A stretch of 64,000 nt of DNA from Roseinatronobacter thiooxidans (lineage in GTDB: Bacteria; Pseudomonadota; Alphaproteobacteria; Rhodobacterales; Rhodobacteraceae): positions 186,001-250,000 of the forward strand of contig NZ_MEHT01000045.1 in assembly GCF_001870675.1 (NCBI RefSeq), written 5' to 3'. The position numbers were made by a program, and so were the translations under genes. Positions 38,212-46,894 of the stretch are shown here, one piece after another (position 1 is the stretch's first letter; the number at the start of each line of letters is the position of its first letter). The notes beneath the pieces are model-generated. The model saw nothing but the letters and a program-made list of their open reading frames with translations, was not told the origin of the DNA and did no database searches.

Positions 38212-38484
38212 CTATAGCGCCTCGCGCAGATCGACAATCTCGGTCAGGCGCACCCCCAGATAGCCTGCCTGCTCTCCCTCCATCTCTTGCAGCATCCCGC
38301 GCGCAACCAGCTTGTCGCCAATATATAACTCCACCGGGTCATCGACCCTGCGATCCAGCACCAGCACAGAATCGCGGCGCAGTTTCATCAGGTCGCGCAC
38401 AATGGGGCGCGCACGCCCCACTGAAATCGCAATTTCGATGGGAACCTGATTAAGAATGCCGCTGGTCAGATCACGCTCTTCCAT
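38212..38484 (-). CDS. fliN: Flagellar motor switch protein FliN
   Basis: FliN (90 residues) is part of the C-ring that switches rotor direction and helps export. The SpoA domain is complete: PIEIAISVGRARPIVRDLMK, LRRDSVLVLDRRVDDPVELY, IGDKLVARGMLQEMEG. Start ATG 38484 (MEERDLTSGIL) overlaps the fliH 3' end by 14 bases; the upstream open frame is not needed. Confidence 0.93.
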   Translation of the reverse strand: MEERDLTSGILNQVPIEIAISVGRARPIVRDLMKLRRDSVLVLDRRVDDPVELYIGDKLVARGMLQEMEGEQAGYLGVRLTEIVDLREAL

Positions 38485-39079
38485 GTGCTGCCTCCTGTTC
38501 TGTGTGCCAAGTTTGGGTTTGTGCGAAGACCTCGCGCATGCGGGCCAGCAAGGCATCAAGGTCGATCACCCGCTCTTGCGTGCCCAGCCGCAGGGCAAGC
38601 TGCGCCTCTGTGAAGCTGGGTTCTGCGACCAGTTCGATCCGTGTCTGTGTGCAGGATGAAACGACAGCCCCAAGCGACTGGCGCACGGAAGGCGCGCACA
38701 GGATCTGGATATCGGGGTGCGTATGCTGGGCAATCAGCGCCTCCAGCTCTGCTGCAAGAAAGGCCGGCAGGGCAACGCGTGCCGCTTCCGGCAGGACGCG
38801 GTCCAGCATCGCCTGCGTCAATGCCAGAAAAGAACCGGCAAGGGCCTGATGCGCCTCATTATAACTGAAACCAATGGCTTGCAGCGCTTCCTGCGCTGCG
38901 ATCTGGCGCAACTCATCCTCGTTGCGCATATGCTCCAACGCGTCTTGCCACCCTGCCCCATAGCCTTGTTCATAGGCGGATTCGCGCATTTTTTCCGCTT
39001 GAAACGCGTCAAGGACGGGCGACTGGTCATCCACCTGGCCAAGCTCGAACACTTCAAGGTTCAACAAGGCCGGTCTCAT
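38471..39079 (-). CDS. fliH: FliH-like flagellar assembly protein
   Basis: A 202-residue protein in the FliH position between fliF and fliN. It has an Ala- and Glu-rich helical N-terminal part with EKMRESAYEQGYGAGWQDAL (the EQGYxxG repeat type seen in FliH/YscL) and a C-terminal domain with IQILCAPSVRQSL and LRLGTQERVIDLDALLARM. FliH regulates the FliI export ATPase. The assignment rests on context and the N-terminal pattern, since FliH proteins diverge fast. Confidence 0.75.
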   Translation of the reverse strand: MRPALLNLEVFELGQVDDQSPVLDAFQAEKMRESAYEQGYGAGWQDALEHMRNEDELRQIAAQEALQAIGFSYNEAHQALAGSFLALTQAMLDRVLPEAARVALPAFLAAELEALIAQHTHPDIQILCAPSVRQSLGAVVSSCTQTRIELVAEPSFTEAQLALRLGTQERVIDLDALLARMREVFAQTQTWHTEQEAAHGRA

Positions 39080-40626
39080 GTCGGCTCCTTGCGCTCGTCC
39101 ATCCAGTGCCGCAACACCTGAACCGAGTCGTCGCCGCGCATCTCGATCAACCGGCGCATCCGTTCCACCGGATCATCCTCCACCGCGTCATATGCGCGGG
39201 GTTGCCCCATCCCCTCTTCCAGATTTGCCGCATCCAGCAGGGCTGGTGAAAAATCGTCTAACTGGCCTTCGCGCGGCCCCTCAGAGGCTGAGAGGGCACG
39301 CAAGACCGGCCGAAGCATGAACAGCGCGATCACCAGCAAGGCTGCCAAGAGAAACGCCCATTTTATCAGGGACATAAGGTCAAGATTTGTGACCGAGAAG
39401 AGGCCAGAACCCGCTTCGCTGCCAATGGCCGTCACCGGCTCGAACGGGAGCGAGCGCAAGGTGATCACATCGCCCCGCCCCTCATCCAGCCCGACCGCCG
39501 ATGCCACCAGTTCGCGCAGCGCCTCCAACTCCTCTGGCGGGCGCGGTGCCCAGACCAGTGCCCCGTCATCGCCCGGGGTGCGCACCCCGTCGATCAGCAC
39601 CGCAACCGTCATGCGCCGTATCGCGCCGGGCTGACGCTCGATCTCGCGGCGGGTCTCGGACACTTCAAAATTTGTCCTTTGGCGCGACTGGGTTTCCCGC
39701 GCCTCGGCGCTGCCATCAGTGGCGGCCGCGTCCCCATCAGGCAGATTGCTGGCCACTGTGACACCTTGCTGGCGCGTATCGGTGCTGGTGGTGGTGTTTT
39801 CCTCAACCTCGCTGCTGATCGCAACGCGGGTGTCAGGGTCCAACAGCCGCTCATGGATCACTTCCCGGTCCGTCAATGTCTCGATACTCAGTTCCACAAC
39901 CGCGCGGCCATGCCCCACATGGGCTTCCAACAACCGCTCTACACTGCGGCGCAGGTCTTGGGTTCGGTCTTTGGCTGGTCCGGCCTCGCTCTCGGGGCCG
40001 TAGACAAGCCCCCCCGCACCGTCGATCACAGACACATCTTCCGGTGTCATACCTGCAACTGCAGAGGCCACAAGAAACCGGATCGCGCGGGCCTGCGCCG
40101 CGCTGAGCACCGCAGCAGAGGTGGTTACCGTCACAGACGCCGTTGGCGCAATCTCGCGCCGGAACCCTGTGGAAGCGGCCTGCGCAATATGCACGCGTGC
40201 AGTGCGGATATAGGGGCTGGCAACAATGGTGCGGGCCAGCTCCCCCTCCTTTGCCCGCCAATAGGCCGCATCGAACATCTGCGAGGTTGTGCCAAAACCT
40301 GTCAGCGATTCGAGCAATTCATAGCCGGAATGCGAATTGGCGGGCAGTCCGTTCGCAGCCAGCATCAGGCGTGTCTCATCGCGCAGGCCGGAGGGCAGAA
40401 AAATCGCATCCCCGCGCACCTCATAGGCAATGCCGCGCCCCTCCAGCGTCTGAATAACCTCTCCCGCCGCTGCATCTTCCAGCCCTGCATATAACAAGGA
40501 CATGCCCGGTGCGGTGGCCAGTTTTGTCAACATCACAAGCGTTGCGACCATCGCCATGCTGGCCCCGATAGCCAATATGCGACGCCGTCCATCCAACGCG
40601 TTCCATACAGACTGAAGTTGCTGCAC
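39076..40626 (-). CDS. fliF: Flagellar M-ring protein FliF
   Basis: FliF (516 residues) forms the MS ring in the inner membrane. Two membrane spans flank a large periplasmic domain: ILAIGASMAMVATLVMLTKL near the N-terminus and LIKWAFLLAALLVIALFMLR near residue 440. Family motifs include LLYAGLEDAAAGEVIQTLEG, FGTTSQMFDAAYWRAKEGEL, ARVHIAQAASTGFRREIAPT, and the C-terminal FliG-binding tail VQVLRHWMDE. It heads the fliF-fliH-fliN-fliP operon. Confidence 0.96.
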   Translation of the reverse strand: MQQLQSVWNALDGRRRILAIGASMAMVATLVMLTKLATAPGMSLLYAGLEDAAAGEVIQTLEGRGIAYEVRGDAIFLPSGLRDETRLMLAANGLPANSHSGYELLESLTGFGTTSQMFDAAYWRAKEGELARTIVASPYIRTARVHIAQAASTGFRREIAPTASVTVTTSAAVLSAAQARAIRFLVASAVAGMTPEDVSVIDGAGGLVYGPESEAGPAKDRTQDLRRSVERLLEAHVGHGRAVVELSIETLTDREVIHERLLDPDTRVAISSEVEENTTTSTDTRQQGVTVASNLPDGDAAATDGSAEARETQSRQRTNFEVSETRREIERQPGAIRRMTVAVLIDGVRTPGDDGALVWAPRPPEELEALRELVASAVGLDEGRGDVITLRSLPFEPVTAIGSEAGSGLFSVTNLDLMSLIKWAFLLAALLVIALFMLRPVLRALSASEGPREGQLDDFSPALLDAANLEEGMGQPRAYDAVEDDPVERMRRLIEMRGDDSVQVLRHWMDERKEPT

Positions 40627-40681
40627 TGCGAATCTCCTTCAAAACGGCTTCTGCCTTGAAGTCGGTTTTCGCAGCCATCGC

Positions 40682-40696
40682 TTAACATTCGGTTAG
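40682..40696. promoter_or_regulatory. CtrA-like site between fliF and fliL
   Basis: TTAA-CATTCGG-TTAG lies midway in the 117-base divergent gap. It differs by one base from the CtrA consensus TTAA-N7-TTAA, and begins TTAAC. CtrA controls flagellar genes in Rhodobacteraceae. Confidence 0.45.
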
Positions 40697-40743
40697 TTCC
40701 CTCATGTTAAAGCAGACCTGTCCGAAGTTTGTTGGAATGTGCC

Positions 40744-41226
40744 ATGTCCGATCTTGCCGATACACCCGAAGCTGCTGCGCCCGCTGCGACCGGCGGCAAA
40801 AAACTACCCCTGCTGCTGGGGCTTGTCGGGGCTGCAGCGCTAGGTGGCGGCATGTTTTATGCTGTCTATACAGGGCTGCTCCTGCCCCCCTCGCAAAAAC
40901 CACCAGCCGCGCCGCGCGCTGCAAGCGATTTCAGCTTTGTCCCGATAGAAGTTATCACCATCTCGTTGCCGCCCCAAAGCGGGGCCAGATTTTTGCGATT
41001 CGCCGGACAGATCGAGGTTGCAGAGACCTCTTTTCAAGACATGCTGCGCATGAAGCCCCGGTTCATCGACCTGATAAATACCTATCTTCATGCGGTCGAT
41101 ATCGAAGACCTGCGCCAACCCGCAGCACTGATCCGGCTTCGCGCGCAAGTGCTTCGCCGCCTGCAAATGATAGCGGGCGAGGGGCATATCAGAGATTTCC
41201 TTATAACTGAATTCATCCTTGATTAG
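40744..41226 (+). CDS. fliL: Flagellar basal body-associated protein FliL
   Basis: FliL (160 residues) is a single-pass inner-membrane protein beside the stator. It has a cytoplasmic N-terminus, a membrane helix (LPLLLGLVGAAALGGGMFYA) and a periplasmic domain with FVPIEVITISLPP, LRFAGQIEVAE and IRLRAQVLRRLQMIAGEGHI then RDFLITEFILD, a typical C-terminus. ATG 40744 is used (MSDLADTPEAA). It is divergent from fliF. Confidence 0.9.
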   Translation: MSDLADTPEAAAPAATGGKKLPLLLGLVGAAALGGGMFYAVYTGLLLPPSQKPPAAPRAASDFSFVPIEVITISLPPQSGARFLRFAGQIEVAETSFQDMLRMKPRFIDLINTYLHAVDIEDLRQPAALIRLRAQVLRRLQMIAGEGHIRDFLITEFILD

Positions 41227-41234
41227 GGGGTAAT

Positions 41235-41675
41235 ATGGATATTGTGATCGATCTGGCGATTGCGCTGGGCGCAATCATTGCTGCTGCATATTGCCTGCTT
41301 CTGTCGCGCAGGCTGCGCGCCTTGACCCGCCTTGATGGCGATGTCGGCCGCGCGATTGCCGTTTTGTCGAAACAGGTGGATGACCTGACCACAGCGCTTC
41401 GCGCCGCCGAACAGCAAAACAGCGCGGCCGGAACAGCGCTTGGCCAGCAAATCACGCAGGCCGAAGCCGCTGCCCGACGGCTGGAGTTGCTGATGGCTGC
41501 AGCACAGACAAGCCGGCAGAACGCGCCCTCGCACCTTGAGGGTGCGCAAGATATTCCCGCGTATGGAACTGACCACGCGGCTTTCGCGCCCATGCGCCCT
41601 GCTGCGCCACGATCACAAGACGATCTGCGCAGGCGCGTGATCCGTCAACGCGACCACGCGGGGGCATCCCGATGA
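41235..41675 (+). CDS. DUF6468 protein of the flagellar operon
   Basis: A 146-residue protein found next to fliL in alphaproteobacteria (DUF6468). It has one N-terminal membrane helix (IDLAIALGAIIAAAYCLLLS), then a coiled coil (LSKQVDDLTTALRAAEQQNS) and a polar tail. Role unknown; the conserved place among fliL, MotE-like and motA suggests a part in motor assembly. It overlaps the next gene by four bases. Confidence 0.75.
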   Translation: MDIVIDLAIALGAIIAAAYCLLLSRRLRALTRLDGDVGRAIAVLSKQVDDLTTALRAAEQQNSAAGTALGQQITQAEAAARRLELLMAAAQTSRQNAPSHLEGAQDIPAYGTDHAAFAPMRPAAPRSQDDLRRRVIRQRDHAGASR

Positions 41676-42244
41676 AAAAGCCAGCGCGCGCGCGGCGCTC
41701 ATATCTTCTGATACTCTTGGCGGCAGTGTTTTGCACTGCGGGCCTGTCGCGGCTGGGGCTGGGGGTGGCCACAGTATTTGCCGCCGATTCCTATCCGGCA
41801 CTCGCCCCCGACACCCTGCCCCCAGCGACAGAGCATATCGACCCAAACGACATCTATGCAGCCCTGCAAATGCGCAAGGTGCAGCTTGATGAACAAGAAA
41901 GCACTTTGCAGGAACATGCGCATGCCCTGCGCGCGGCAGAAGCCGAATTGCAGCATAAACTTGACCAGCTTCTTGCCGCAGAAGCACAGCTTGCAGCCAC
42001 ATTGCGCCTCACCGAATCCGCAGCCGAGAATGACCTGAAGCACCTGACCACTGTTTTTGAAAGCATGAAACCCGCACAAACGGCAGAGTTGTTCTCGCAG
42101 ATGGATACAGAATTCGCGGCAGGTTTTGTCTCGCGCCTGCGCCCCGATTTCGCAGGAGAGGTGATGTCTGCGCTTGACCCGCTGATTGCCTATGCGATCA
42201 GTGCCGTGCTTGCAGGGCGCCATGCCAGAACACCGCGCGAGTAG
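41672..42244 (+). CDS. MotE-like flagellar chaperone protein
   Basis: A 190-residue exported protein. A membrane or signal segment (YLLILLAAVFCTAGLSRLGL) is followed by a coiled coil (QLDEQESTLQEHAHALRAAE region) and a C-terminal MgtE-N-like helical domain, LKHLTTVFESMKPAQTAELF then DTEFAAGFVSRLRPDFAGEV. This matches MotE-type proteins, periplasmic chaperones of the MotC stator component. No motC gene is in the window. Confidence 0.7.
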   Translation: MKKPARARRSYLLILLAAVFCTAGLSRLGLGVATVFAADSYPALAPDTLPPATEHIDPNDIYAALQMRKVQLDEQESTLQEHAHALRAAEAELQHKLDQLLAAEAQLAATLRLTESAAENDLKHLTTVFESMKPAQTAELFSQMDTEFAAGFVSRLRPDFAGEVMSALDPLIAYAISAVLAGRHARTPRE

Positions 42245-42259
42245 AACAGACACGGTCGC

Positions 42260-42274
42260 GTAAGCTCATCTTAA
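42260..42274 (-). promoter_or_regulatory. CtrA-like site upstream of motA
   Basis: On the minus strand TTAA-GATGAGC-TTAC, one base from the CtrA consensus TTAA-N7-TTAA, about 75 bases before the motA start. It would make motA-downstream gene a separate CtrA target. Confidence 0.4.
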
Positions 42275-42348
42275 CAAACTCATGCGACACTGTTGCATAT
42301 GACGGGCCGTTTCAGCCCCCCCCCTGCGTCCAGTTTGATAGGTTCACA

Positions 42349-43218
42349 GTGTTTGCTTTAATTGGAATAATCGTTGTCCTTGTCATGGTTTTCGGCGGCT
42401 ACCTTGGGTCTGGTGGCACAATGGGAATTATTCTGAAAGCTTTGCCCTTCGAAATGGTCATGATCGGGGGTGCGGCCATCGGGGGGTTCATTCTTGGCAA
42501 TGACATCAGCACGGTCAAAGCCTCTGGCCGCGATATGGCGCGCATTTTCAAAGGGGTAAAATGGGCCCCGAATGATTACCGCGATCTGCTCTGCCTGATG
42601 TTTGAACTGATCTCGCTGGCACGGCAAAACCCTGTTGCCGTCGAAGAACATATCGAGGGCCCGAAAGATTCGCCGATTTTCTCTCGCTACCCAAAAATAC
42701 AGGCCGATGCCGAAGCGCTGGAATTGATCTGCGACACCATGCGCGCCGCATCCATGAATTATGACGACCCCCATCAGGTGGAAGAGGTGCTTGAAAAACG
42801 GCTGGAGGCGCGCAGGCACCATGCCTTGCATAGCAGCCACGCAGTCCAGATCGTTGCCGACGCATTGCCTGCCTTGGGTATTGTCGCGGCTGTTCTTGGT
42901 ATTATCAAGACGATGGGCGCGATCGACGAACCCCCCGCAATTCTTGGCGCAATGATCGGCGGCGCATTGACCGGCACCTTTCTGGGCGTGTTTCTCGCCT
43001 ATGGTTTCGTCGGCCCTATCGCTGGGCGCATGCGCATGATCATGGAAGAAGATGATCATTTCTATCAATTGATCCGAGAGGTTATGGTCGCAAACCTGCA
43101 TGCGCATCCTGCAAATATCTGCATCGAAGTCGGGCGGCAGAATACGCCCCATCACCACCGCCCCGAATTCAACGATCTGGAAGCGGCGATGCGTGACCTG
43201 AAAAAGAATATGGCCTGA
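42349..43218 (+). CDS. motA: Flagellar stator protein MotA
   Basis: MotA (289 residues), the proton-channel stator subunit that turns the rotor. Four membrane spans are visible (MFALIGIIVVLVMVFGGYLG and further; IVAAVLGIIKTMGAI and GALTGTFLGVFLAYGFVGPI) with the cytoplasmic loop containing ARQNPVAVEEHIEGP. It starts at GTG 42349, with weak ribosome binding. MotB is not adjacent: the next gene does not encode a MotB-like OmpA domain. Confidence 0.95.
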   Translation: MFALIGIIVVLVMVFGGYLGSGGTMGIILKALPFEMVMIGGAAIGGFILGNDISTVKASGRDMARIFKGVKWAPNDYRDLLCLMFELISLARQNPVAVEEHIEGPKDSPIFSRYPKIQADAEALELICDTMRAASMNYDDPHQVEEVLEKRLEARRHHALHSSHAVQIVADALPALGIVAAVLGIIKTMGAIDEPPAILGAMIGGALTGTFLGVFLAYGFVGPIAGRMRMIMEEDDHFYQLIREVMVANLHAHPANICIEVGRQNTPHHHRPEFNDLEAAMRDLKKNMA

Positions 43219-43221
43219 CCC

Positions 43222-45345
43222 ATGCGCCATGTCATACGAACTCTTTTTACCTGTTTGCTGGTCTGTTACGCGGCCACAGGGATTGCGCAGGTCCCCCCCG
43301 TCCATGTGCGCGCCGGAGAGCATAGCGATTACACGCGGCTAATCCTTCAACTCCCCGAGGAAAACCAATGGCAGTTCACACATAACACGGGCGCGGCGCG
43401 GCTGGAAATCTCTGGCCCGCCGGTGGAATTCGATCTGACACAAACCTTTTCGCGCATCCCGCGCACACGCTTGCGCGATATTCGCATGTCACGGGGCGGG
43501 CTTGATCTCACCATCATTTGTGACTGCGACATCCGCGTTCAGCAAGATATTCCTCCCTTCCTGATCATAGACATCGTGGGTGCGCCCTCCCATATCGTTT
43601 ATGCGCCGCAGCGCAGCATTCGGCCGCCCCCCCGCCCTGCCGTCCCAGCGCCCACGGCCACCCCCGACCCGCGCCGCGCGGGCGTTGAACTGGCACAGGT
43701 GCTGCGCGGGAAAACCCCCGCACAGACCACGCCGCAGCCGTTGGCGCTGAATGTTCCCTCGGGCATGCCCGCGCATCCTGCCCCTGCGCAACAAGACAGC
43801 GCGCCCCCCGCGCAGATGGCACAGGCACTTGGGCAGGTGCTTGCCAGATCAGTGTCGACAGGCATTTTGCAACCAGATGCGAATGCGCCCCCCCCTTTGC
43901 AGACGCAGGGTGTTCACACGCCCGATGCGCCCGATCTCACCGCGCATCTTGCTGTGCCCACGCCGCGCCAAACCGGATCGGCACCGCGCGCATCGCATTG
44001 CGCGGGGGATGCCATGTTTGACCTCCCCAATTGGGACGTTCCCGCCACCCTTGCTGAAATACCAAACCGCCTCAATGGTATTTTCAACGATTTGGACCAG
44101 ATAAATGATGGTGAAATTCTAAATATTGCACGGTCTTTCCTGTATTTTGGTCTGGGGGCAGAGGCGCGTCTGGCGCTTTCGCTGCGCGAAATCCAAGATG
44201 CGGCGACTGAGCTGCTCGAAGGGATCAGCTATATCGTGGACGCAGAGAAAGCGCCGTCACCAGACCTGCTGGTCGCGCTGCGCGACTGCGGCCCGATGGG
44301 CAGCCTTTGGGCATTTCTGGCGCAGCCCCAATCCGCAGCAAAACCGAATTTTCCAACCGATTCACTGGTTCAGGCGGTCCAATCCCTGCCACAAAATTTG
44401 CGCCTGCATCTTGGCCCCCAAGTGGTCCAATATCTGGTCAGCTTGGGGCTGTCAGAACAGGCCCGCGTGATCCGCGATGCGTTGGAGCGGGTGGTGCAGG
44501 TGGACACACCTCAACTAAACCTTGCACGCGCCACGCTGGACCTGCCAGACGCCCCCCCGGACGAGGCGCGCGCCTTGGAGACAGCCCTATCGCCAGAAAG
44601 GTCGGATGATGACCTGCTGTTTTTGCTGGCGCATCGCATTGCCGGGGCCGAGCATGTGGAACCCCGCTTGCTGGACGCCGCGCGCACGCGCATCTTCGCG
44701 TTGCGCGGGACACAAACAGGGCGCGAGATGGCGCGCCTTGTGGTCCAAGCGATGGTGCGCGCGGGCGATTTCGGGCAGGCTTTTGAACTTCTGGACGGGC
44801 GTGATGCTGGCTTTGATCCGGCTGAAGCCTCGGTTTTGCGGTGGGATGCCTTGAGCATGCTGGCCCAGACCGCCCCGGATACCGAATTCGTGATCCGGGT
44901 CTTTGACCAGCGCCCTTGGGACAACGCCAACCTGCCCGCACCGCTTGCCCAAAAGCTTGCCGCGCGGCTGCGCCCTCTCGGTTTCGATCTGCAAGCCGAC
45001 TTGCTGGCACACCACGCAACAGCGCGCACCGCTTCTGGCACACCCCAGGATGACAGGGATCTTCAGCGCGCGCGCATCGCCCAAGCCAACCGCACCATGC
45101 CGGACGATCGCACACGCCCCCCCCGCGCAGAGCGCGATGCCCGGCCAATGCAGGCTGACCGCATGAACCCAAACGAGATGCCGGACAATACGAGAGATGA
45201 CGCCCCCCTTGCACCGCAGGAGGATGCCGAGACCCAAGACAGGCGCGAGGCAAGCTTGCTGGCCCAAAGCCGCGACGCGCTTGCGCAAAGCGCAGCGCTA
45301 CGCACGCGCCTTTTGTCCCTGCTGGCAGAGGGTGCCGCACGATGA
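43222..45345 (+). CDS. Large secreted protein of the flagellar locus with an AMIN-like N-terminal domain
   Basis: A 707-residue protein with a signal peptide (VIRTLFTCLLVCYAATGIAQ). Residues about 25-125 are beta-rich and resemble an AMIN domain (VRAGEHSDYTRLILQLPEEN, then FLIIDIVGAPS), which binds cell-wall material. A long Pro/Ala-rich linker follows (about 130-260), then a helical repeat-like region of about 330 residues (DLPDAPPDEARALETAL and similar). It starts three bases after motA and is probably co-transcribed. I do not recognise a named family; it may link the stator to the envelope. Confidence 0.75.
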   Translation: MRHVIRTLFTCLLVCYAATGIAQVPPVHVRAGEHSDYTRLILQLPEENQWQFTHNTGAARLEISGPPVEFDLTQTFSRIPRTRLRDIRMSRGGLDLTIICDCDIRVQQDIPPFLIIDIVGAPSHIVYAPQRSIRPPPRPAVPAPTATPDPRRAGVELAQVLRGKTPAQTTPQPLALNVPSGMPAHPAPAQQDSAPPAQMAQALGQVLARSVSTGILQPDANAPPPLQTQGVHTPDAPDLTAHLAVPTPRQTGSAPRASHCAGDAMFDLPNWDVPATLAEIPNRLNGIFNDLDQINDGEILNIARSFLYFGLGAEARLALSLREIQDAATELLEGISYIVDAEKAPSPDLLVALRDCGPMGSLWAFLAQPQSAAKPNFPTDSLVQAVQSLPQNLRLHLGPQVVQYLVSLGLSEQARVIRDALERVVQVDTPQLNLARATLDLPDAPPDEARALETALSPERSDDDLLFLLAHRIAGAEHVEPRLLDAARTRIFALRGTQTGREMARLVVQAMVRAGDFGQAFELLDGRDAGFDPAEASVLRWDALSMLAQTAPDTEFVIRVFDQRPWDNANLPAPLAQKLAARLRPLGFDLQADLLAHHATARTASGTPQDDRDLQRARIAQANRTMPDDRTRPPRAERDARPMQADRMNPNEMPDNTRDDAPLAPQEDAETQDRREASLLAQSRDALAQSAALRTRLLSLLAEGAAR

Positions 45346-45553
45346 ACACAACGCAGACCAGCCCCGCCAAAGCCCTGTTGCACCGCGCGCGGCGGGTTTT
45401 CCCAGCAAACGGCACGGCAACAGGATGAAACACAGACCCCGACATATATGGTCATACACCTTGGCCATACCCGCGCCCGGACCGCCGGCCCCGCACGCGG
45501 GGCGCTGCGCGCAAACTCTTGTGACGCACATCGCCATTGCCTATGCTGCACGC

Positions 45554-46894
45554 ATGTCGCGCCGATACTTTCATCGCCTGTTTCCCGCCAGTTTTTACGG
45601 GCGCGCGATTCTTATTCTGATCATCCCCATCATCGTGATTCAGATTGTACTGTCGGTCGTATTTATCCAGCGGCATTATGAACGGGTGACTGCGCAAATG
45701 ACCACCAACATTTTGCGCGACATCAGTTTTCTGACACATCGGATAGACACAAGCCCTGCCCCCGAAACCGCAATAGACGCGCTGTCGGATTTTCTGACCA
45801 TCCTGCAAATCGAAGTGCGCCTGCCGCCTCAAGCGGCCCCCATGCCAGAGCGTGACCAGATTTCGCGCCTCGATCTGGCGGGGCAGGAAATTGTGCGCGT
45901 GCTGGGTGCAGACCTGCCCTCGTATCGGAGGGCCGATCTGGTGCAGGCCCGTGGGACAGTGCAGCTATGGGTTGAAAGCCGCCATGGCATATTGGAAATC
46001 CATCTGCCGCGCGGGTTGGTGACAACCTCGAATCCGCATCAATTGCTTGTCATCGTCTTTCTGGCATCTGGGGTGATGACCTTGATTGCGTTTCAGTTTC
46101 TCAGGCTGCAAATTCGCCCCATCCGCAGGTTGGGCGCGGCGGCCGAAGCCTATGGGCGGGGGGAACGTGTGGCGGTGCACCCTTCTGGCGCACGCGAAAT
46201 CAGAGTGGCGGCGCATGCCTTCATTGACATGCGCAACCGGATTGAACGCCAGCGCGCGCAACAAAAGATCATGCTGTCAGGGGTCAGTCACGACATGCGC
46301 ACACCGCTGACGCGGATGCGCCTGATCCTGTCGATGATGCCTGATGGCGAAGATCGCGCAGCGCTTGAAACCGAAATCGCAGATCTGGAAAAACGGCTGG
46401 ACGGCTTTCTGGATTACACACGCGGGCAAGTGCTGGAAGACCTGAGATTGACAGAGCCATGCGCGCTGCTCTCGGATCTGGCAGAGCGCTATCGCGCTGC
46501 GGGTCACCAGATCACTTTGCGGCCCTGCCCTGTGGCCCCCCGGCCGGTCTTCATGCATCCTGGCAGCCTTGCGCGGGCGCTGGACAATCTTATCAGCAAC
46601 GCGCTGCGGCATGCAGATAAAGTCGCGCTGGGCATGTCCTTGCAGCAAGGCTGGCTGGAATACCATGTCGAGGATAACGGGCCAGGGATCGCGCCAGATG
46701 ACCGCGCGCGCGCCTGCGAGCCATTTGTGCGGCTGGACGAGGCGCGCAATTCCGACACGGGTGGCATGGGCCTTGGGCTGGCCATTGCCGCAGAGGCCGC
46801 ACGCGCCCATGGCGGCACATTGGAGTTGAGCGAAAGCCCCGAGCTGGGCGGGTTGCGCGCCGCTCTGCGAGTGCCTGCGCGCTACAGCCTGTAA
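45554..46894 (+). CDS. EnvZ-like sensor histidine kinase
   Basis: A 446-residue two-component sensor kinase. An N-terminal span (GRAILILIIPIIVIQIVLSV) and a second one (LLVIVFLASGVMTLIAFQFL, about residues 160-180) flank a periplasmic domain. HAMP follows (LRLQIRPIRRLGAAAEAYGR), then the H box MLSGVSHDMRTPLTRMRL, N box LARALDNLISNALRHAD, G1 VEDNGPGI and G2 GGMGLGLAI. The start at ATG 45554 has no clear ribosome site, and no response regulator is adjacent. The 208-base gap before it holds only a 28-codon frame overlapping the previous stop. Confidence 0.85.
   Translation: MSRRYFHRLFPASFYGRAILILIIPIIVIQIVLSVVFIQRHYERVTAQMTTNILRDISFLTHRIDTSPAPETAIDALSDFLTILQIEVRLPPQAAPMPERDQISRLDLAGQEIVRVLGADLPSYRRADLVQARGTVQLWVESRHGILEIHLPRGLVTTSNPHQLLVIVFLASGVMTLIAFQFLRLQIRPIRRLGAAAEAYGRGERVAVHPSGAREIRVAAHAFIDMRNRIERQRAQQKIMLSGVSHDMRTPLTRMRLILSMMPDGEDRAALETEIADLEKRLDGFLDYTRGQVLEDLRLTEPCALLSDLAERYRAAGHQITLRPCPVAPRPVFMHPGSLARALDNLISNALRHADKVALGMSLQQGWLEYHVEDNGPGIAPDDRARACEPFVRLDEARNSDTGGMGLGLAIAAEAARAHGGTLELSESPELGGLRAALRVPARYSL

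Noticed and set aside
45342-45428. 28-codon frame overlapping the stop of the 707-residue gene (ATGA)
   Set aside because: The overlap fits operon coupling, but the peptide has no membrane or known motif and no family resemblance, so coding is not supported.
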